In this document: positions 7,083 through 8,853 of the stretch, one piece after another
Numbering within the stretch: the stretch's first letter is position 1
How the letters are laid out: each line of letters opens with the position of its first letter
Origin: DAOUAJ01 sp034433615
GTDB lineage: Bacteria > Chloroflexota > Anaerolineae > DUEN01
Direction of reading: 5' to 3'
Length of the DNA: 8,853 nt
Assembly: GCA_034433615.1 (NCBI GenBank)
Contig: DAOUAJ010000049.1
Span: 1-8,853 of the forward strand
The notes under the pieces: generated by a model
The model's input: only the letters and a program-made list of their open reading frames with translations
The model's database searches: none
What the model was told of the DNA's origin: nothing
Program-made: the position numbers and the translations under genes

Positions 7083-7119
7083 AGTTTAACATTATTATGT
7101 TTTATCGTCAACATGACAA
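7083..7119 (-). promoter_or_regulatory. Candidate sigma-70-type promoter(s) for the large surface protein, near-leaderless
   Basis: On the - strand, TTGTCA (7119-7114) is followed after 17 nt by AATAAT (7096-7091), each five of six matches to the consensus. An overlapping alternative is TTGACG (7111-7106), 17 nt, then TAAACT (7088-7083). The first would start transcription about 8 nt before the ATG at 7076, the second about at the ATG itself. Either way the leader would be very short, which agrees with the lack of a Shine-Dalgarno sequence. The AT-rich tract stands out in GC-rich surroundings. An inverted repeat AACAT-N4-ATGTT (7088-7101) overlaps both -10 elements and could be an operator half-site pair. 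Confidence 0.5.
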
Positions 7120-7166
7120 CTCTGGTGACGGTCAAATTGGGGGAGACCCACAGGGAGATGAGCGCG

Positions 7167-7180
7167 ATCAACCGGTTGAT
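7167..7180. promoter_or_regulatory. LacI-family-like operator palindrome
   Basis: ATCAACCGGTTGAT is a perfect 14-bp palindrome with a central CG and an AACCGGTT core, the typical form of operators bound by LacI/GalR-family sugar regulators. It overlaps the stop codon (7168-7170) of the flavodoxin-fold gene and lies about 90 bp before the start of the large surface protein gene, just upstream of the candidate promoter. As RNA it could form only a 5-bp stem with no U-tract, so a terminator is less likely. No regulator gene is visible in the window. Confidence 0.45.
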
Positions 7181-7722
7181 TCCTGCACCATCGTCCGTGC
7201 GGCCTCGCGGATAGCGACCAGTTTGTATGCTCTACTCCAGCGGTTGACCGGGATCAGGTCAAAGGTGCGCGCCCGCACGTGCTGGATCCAGCGCTCCATG
7301 CTCAAAAGGCAGGTGATCATGCCGCCACCACTGCCCCCGGCCGCAGCCACCGCGATCACCGGTTTACCCGACAGGTGGCTTTCCTCTCCCAGCGTCGCCT
7401 CACATCGTCGCAGCCGATCCGTGAACGCCTTCGCCGACTCGCTCATCTCGCCCCAATACACGGGGGTAACCAGCACATAGGCGTCAGCCTGATGAACGCG
7501 CGCGTGCAAAGACTGAAAGTCGTCCTGCTGCTCGCATTCGTGCTCATTCCGGCATGTGCCCCAGCCATTGTCGCAGGCCTGGCACATCCCGACCTCCAGG
7601 TCATTCAGCCGCACTTCCTCAGCATATCCGCCTGCCAGGCGCACCCCCTCGGCGGCGGCGGCCGCGCAGGCTGCGGTCAGACCATCCCTGTTTGGGCTGG
7701 AACTGATCACTAACACGTTCAT
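7168..7722 (-). CDS. Flavodoxin-fold NAD(P)H-dependent (FMN reductase-type) oxidoreductase
   Basis: This 184-residue protein belongs to the NADPH-dependent FMN reductase/flavodoxin-like superfamily. The N-terminus MNVLVISSSPNRDGLT is the first strand plus the FMN phosphate-binding loop (Ser7-Thr16), TPVYWGEMSESAKAFTDRL (86-104) is the usual flavin-contacting strand and helix, and AAAGGSGGG (126-134) is the second flavin loop. Such cytoplasmic proteins pass electrons from NAD(P)H to quinones, metals or partner proteins. A Cys-rich insert holds Cys47, Cys50, Cys57 and Cys63 (CX2C-X6-C-X5-C). Related iron-sulfur flavoproteins bind a 4Fe-4S cluster with tighter spacing, so cluster binding is possible but not shown. 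ATG at 7722 has a good ribosome binding site. The gene lies 41 bp after the permease gene on the same strand and may be cotranscribed with it, although no functional tie to sugar uptake is evident. Confidence 0.85.
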   Translation of the reverse strand: MNVLVISSSPNRDGLTAACAAAAAEGVRLAGGYAEEVRLNDLEVGMCQACDNGWGTCRNEHECEQQDDFQSLHARVHQADAYVLVTPVYWGEMSESAKAFTDRLRRCEATLGEESHLSGKPVIAVAAAGGSGGGMITCLLSMERWIQHVRARTFDLIPVNRWSRAYKLVAIREAARTMVQESTG

Positions 7723-7728
7723 ATCGCG

Positions 7729-7739
7729 CTCCCTTCCTT
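7729..7739 (-). promoter_or_regulatory. Ribosome binding site of the flavodoxin-fold gene
   Basis: The - strand reads AAGGAAGGGAG ending 6 nt before the ATG at 7722. The GGAG core is at 7729-7732. It supports this start and contrasts with the large surface protein gene, which has no such site. Confidence 0.7.
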
Positions 7740-7740
7740 A

Positions 7741-7761
7741 ATGCAGGATGCAAGATACAGG
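7741..7761. repeat. Intergenic heptanucleotide tandem repeat
   Basis: Three consecutive 7-mers, ATGCAGG (7741-7747), ATGCAAG (7748-7754) and ATACAGG (7755-7761), fit ATRCARG and fill half of the 41-bp gap between the MalG-type permease stop and the flavodoxin-fold gene. The 7-nt period matches the repeat inside the large surface protein gene, although the motif differs. Short heptanucleotide arrays are known as STRR sequences in filamentous cyanobacteria; any link to those is only analogy. Confidence 0.6.
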
Positions 7762-7763
7762 AG

Positions 7764-8618
7764 TCACCCCTTCAATCCGGTCGTCACCACGCCTTTTATG
7801 ATGTACTTCTGCCCCAGGAAGAACAGGATGATCAGTGGCATCGTGTAGATCACGCACGCGGCCAGGGTGATGGTGATCAACGAGTGGCCTTGGGGATCCA
7901 GATAGGCCGTCCCCAGTTTAACCGCCAGGGTGGTGTTGGCGTCGCTCAGATAGATCAACGGCGTGAACCAATCGCCCCACACCCAACTGAAGTTAAAGAT
8001 GAACGACGTCGCCAGCGCTGGCTTGGAGTTGGGGAGGAAGATCTGCCAGAAGATACGGAAGGGGCCGCAGCCATCCACCTCCGCTGCGTCCTCCAGTTCT
8101 CTGGGGATCGTGGCGAAGAACTGCCGGAACAGGAAGATATGAAACGGGCTGGCCGATAGCCCCCACAAGATCCACGGCCAATACGTGTTGGTCAGGCGTA
8201 GCCGAGAGAACACGATGAACTGCGGGATGACTGTCACGATGCCGGGGACGATGAGCAGCGCGATGACGATCATGAACAGCGCGTTGCGCCCCGGCACCTG
8301 AAACCGCGAGAAGGCGAACCCTCCCATGGCACTGGTGACGATGGTCAGGATCGTAAAAGACATGGCCAGGAAGAAAGAGTTCCAGGCATATCTGTGGAAC
8401 GGGATCAGCGTCAAAGCCTGGACATAGTTGATCCACTGAGGCTCCGCCGGCAAGATCTTGATCGGGTAAGCGAGGTACTCGATTTCTTTCTTGAAGGATG
8501 TGATCACGAGCCAGACGGCAGGCAGCGCGATCACAATAGTCACGAACACCAGGATCGCATACGAAAGCGAAGACCTGGTCACCCTCTGAAGACGAAGCTG
8601 CTGCTGCCAGGCCGTCAT
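7764..8618 (-). CDS. Carbohydrate ABC transporter permease, MalG/UgpE type
   Basis: This 284-residue inner-membrane protein has six predicted membrane helices: about 18-40, 78-100, 112-134, 145-165, 200-222 and 250-272. The signature EAA loop is complete at about 174-197: ELEDAAEVDGCGPFRIFWQI, followed by FLP. It contacts the ATPase subunit of a CUT1-type sugar importer. The N-terminal helix, YPIKILPAEPQWINYVQAL periplasmic segment and the C-terminal KYIIKGVVTTGLKG are standard for the MalG/UgpE subfamily, and the length is normal. It forms the translocation channel together with the MalF-type permease encoded just upstream, whose stop overlaps its start as ATGA. An AGGGGAGGAG site precedes the ATG by 2 nt, so initiation is both coupled and independently strong. 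The sugar cannot be told from a permease. The binding protein and ATPase are not in the window. Confidence 0.95.
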   Translation of the reverse strand: MTAWQQQLRLQRVTRSSLSYAILVFVTIVIALPAVWLVITSFKKEIEYLAYPIKILPAEPQWINYVQALTLIPFHRYAWNSFFLAMSFTILTIVTSAMGGFAFSRFQVPGRNALFMIVIALLIVPGIVTVIPQFIVFSRLRLTNTYWPWILWGLSASPFHIFLFRQFFATIPRELEDAAEVDGCGPFRIFWQIFLPNSKPALATSFIFNFSWVWGDWFTPLIYLSDANTTLAVKLGTAYLDPQGHSLITITLAACVIYTMPLIILFFLGQKYIIKGVVTTGLKG

Positions 8619-8853
8619 CGCTCCTCCCCTTCGACTGCTACTTCATAATGCACCCAGTAACGGGCTGTTCTGAAGACGATCAATGTGAGGGCCATGATCA
8701 CCACGAATAGAAGCCACAGCATCGCCGTCCCATAGCCAAATCGCTGGTAGACGAAAATCTGCCGGTAGGTATGGATCATGTAGAGATAGGTTGCCCTCGG
8801 TGGGACAGAGGCCTGGCCAGCACCGATGGTGGCCAGCAAAAGAGGGACAACCA
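8615..8853 (-). CDS. Carbohydrate ABC transporter permease, MalF/UgpA type, C-terminal part (5' end outside window)
   Basis: The frame is open from the right edge to the TGA at 8615-8617, giving the last 79 residues or so. The N-terminal residues read VVPLLLATIGAGQ, so the gene continues beyond 8853 and the apparent TTG start at 8839 is not real. The visible part has the periplasmic YLYMIHTYRQIFVYQRFGYG segment, the last membrane helix (AMLWLLFVVIMALTLIVF) and the short cytoplasmic tail RTARYWVHYE, all typical of MalF/UgpA-type permeases. The EAA loop is off the window. It pairs with the MalG-type permease in one CUT1-type sugar importer; the 4-bp ATGA overlap supports tightly coupled expression. 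Confidence 0.9.
   Translation of the reverse strand, partial: VVPLLLATIGAGQASVPPRATYLYMIHTYRQIFVYQRFGYGTAMLWLLFVVIMALTLIVFRTARYWVHYEVAVEGEER

Noticed and set aside
7107..7134. Cluster of TGAC/GTCA half-sites as a multi-site operator
   Set aside because: GTCA-N3-TGAC at 7107-7117 and TGAC-N-GTCA at 7126-7134 are short 4-bp arms, likely by chance; too weak to call without comparative data.
8615..8839. Small 74-codon stand-alone gene
   Set aside because: The TTG at 8839 is internal: the frame stays open to the window edge and the sequence is the C-terminus of a MalF-type permease.

Overview
The window looks like a chromosomal segment of a moderately GC-rich member of the Chloroflexota, probably an Anaerolineae-like lineage. 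This is inferred, not proven. The clues are extracytoplasmic proteins with long Thr/Pro 'TATPT'-type linkers, a large polytopic protein of a type I associate with these genomes, MalFG-type sugar permeases, and short heptanucleotide repeat tracts. Coding density is very high: no gap between genes exceeds about 100 bp, and there are no RNA genes, insertion sequences or CRISPR arrays that I can see.

Layout. On the + strand, the 3' part of a metallo-beta-lactamase-fold hydrolase gene (1-636) overlaps by 4 bp an RNase H-like gene (633-1082). This pair runs tail to tail into everything else, which is on the - strand, with a 24-bp overlap of coding ends at 1059-1082. In transcription order from the right edge, the - strand holds the C-terminus of a MalF/UgpA-type sugar permease (8615-8853, cut by the window), a MalG/UgpE-type permease (7764-8618, ATGA overlap), a flavodoxin-fold NAD(P)H:FMN-type oxidoreductase (7168-7722), a 91-bp gap with a candidate promoter and operator, a very large anchored surface protein (3195-7076), and a 700-residue polytopic membrane protein (1059-3161).

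The centre of interest is the two-gene unit 7076 to 1059. The first protein (1293 aa) is a mosaic: N-terminal membrane anchor, TIM-barrel glycoside-hydrolase-like domain, a beta-rich domain, a Thr/Pro linker, a roughly seven-bladed YVTN-type propeller, a second Thr/Pro linker, and two tandem copies of a domain marked by WPHGN, WDFNDVDVS and NVWAH motifs that I cannot assign to a named family. The second protein resembles GT-C-type membrane glycosyltransferases with a soluble C-terminal half. The 33-bp junction between them can fold into an 8-bp stem joining the stop region of the first gene to the start region of the second. A plausible but untested reading is a cell-envelope glycan system, with one partner building or transferring sugar and the other acting on or displaying it outside the membrane. 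The sugar permeases upstream and a LacI-operator-like palindrome before the unit fit a carbohydrate theme.

The 7-nt-period repeats, one inside the large coding sequence and one between genes, are the clearest structure not explained by gene calls.
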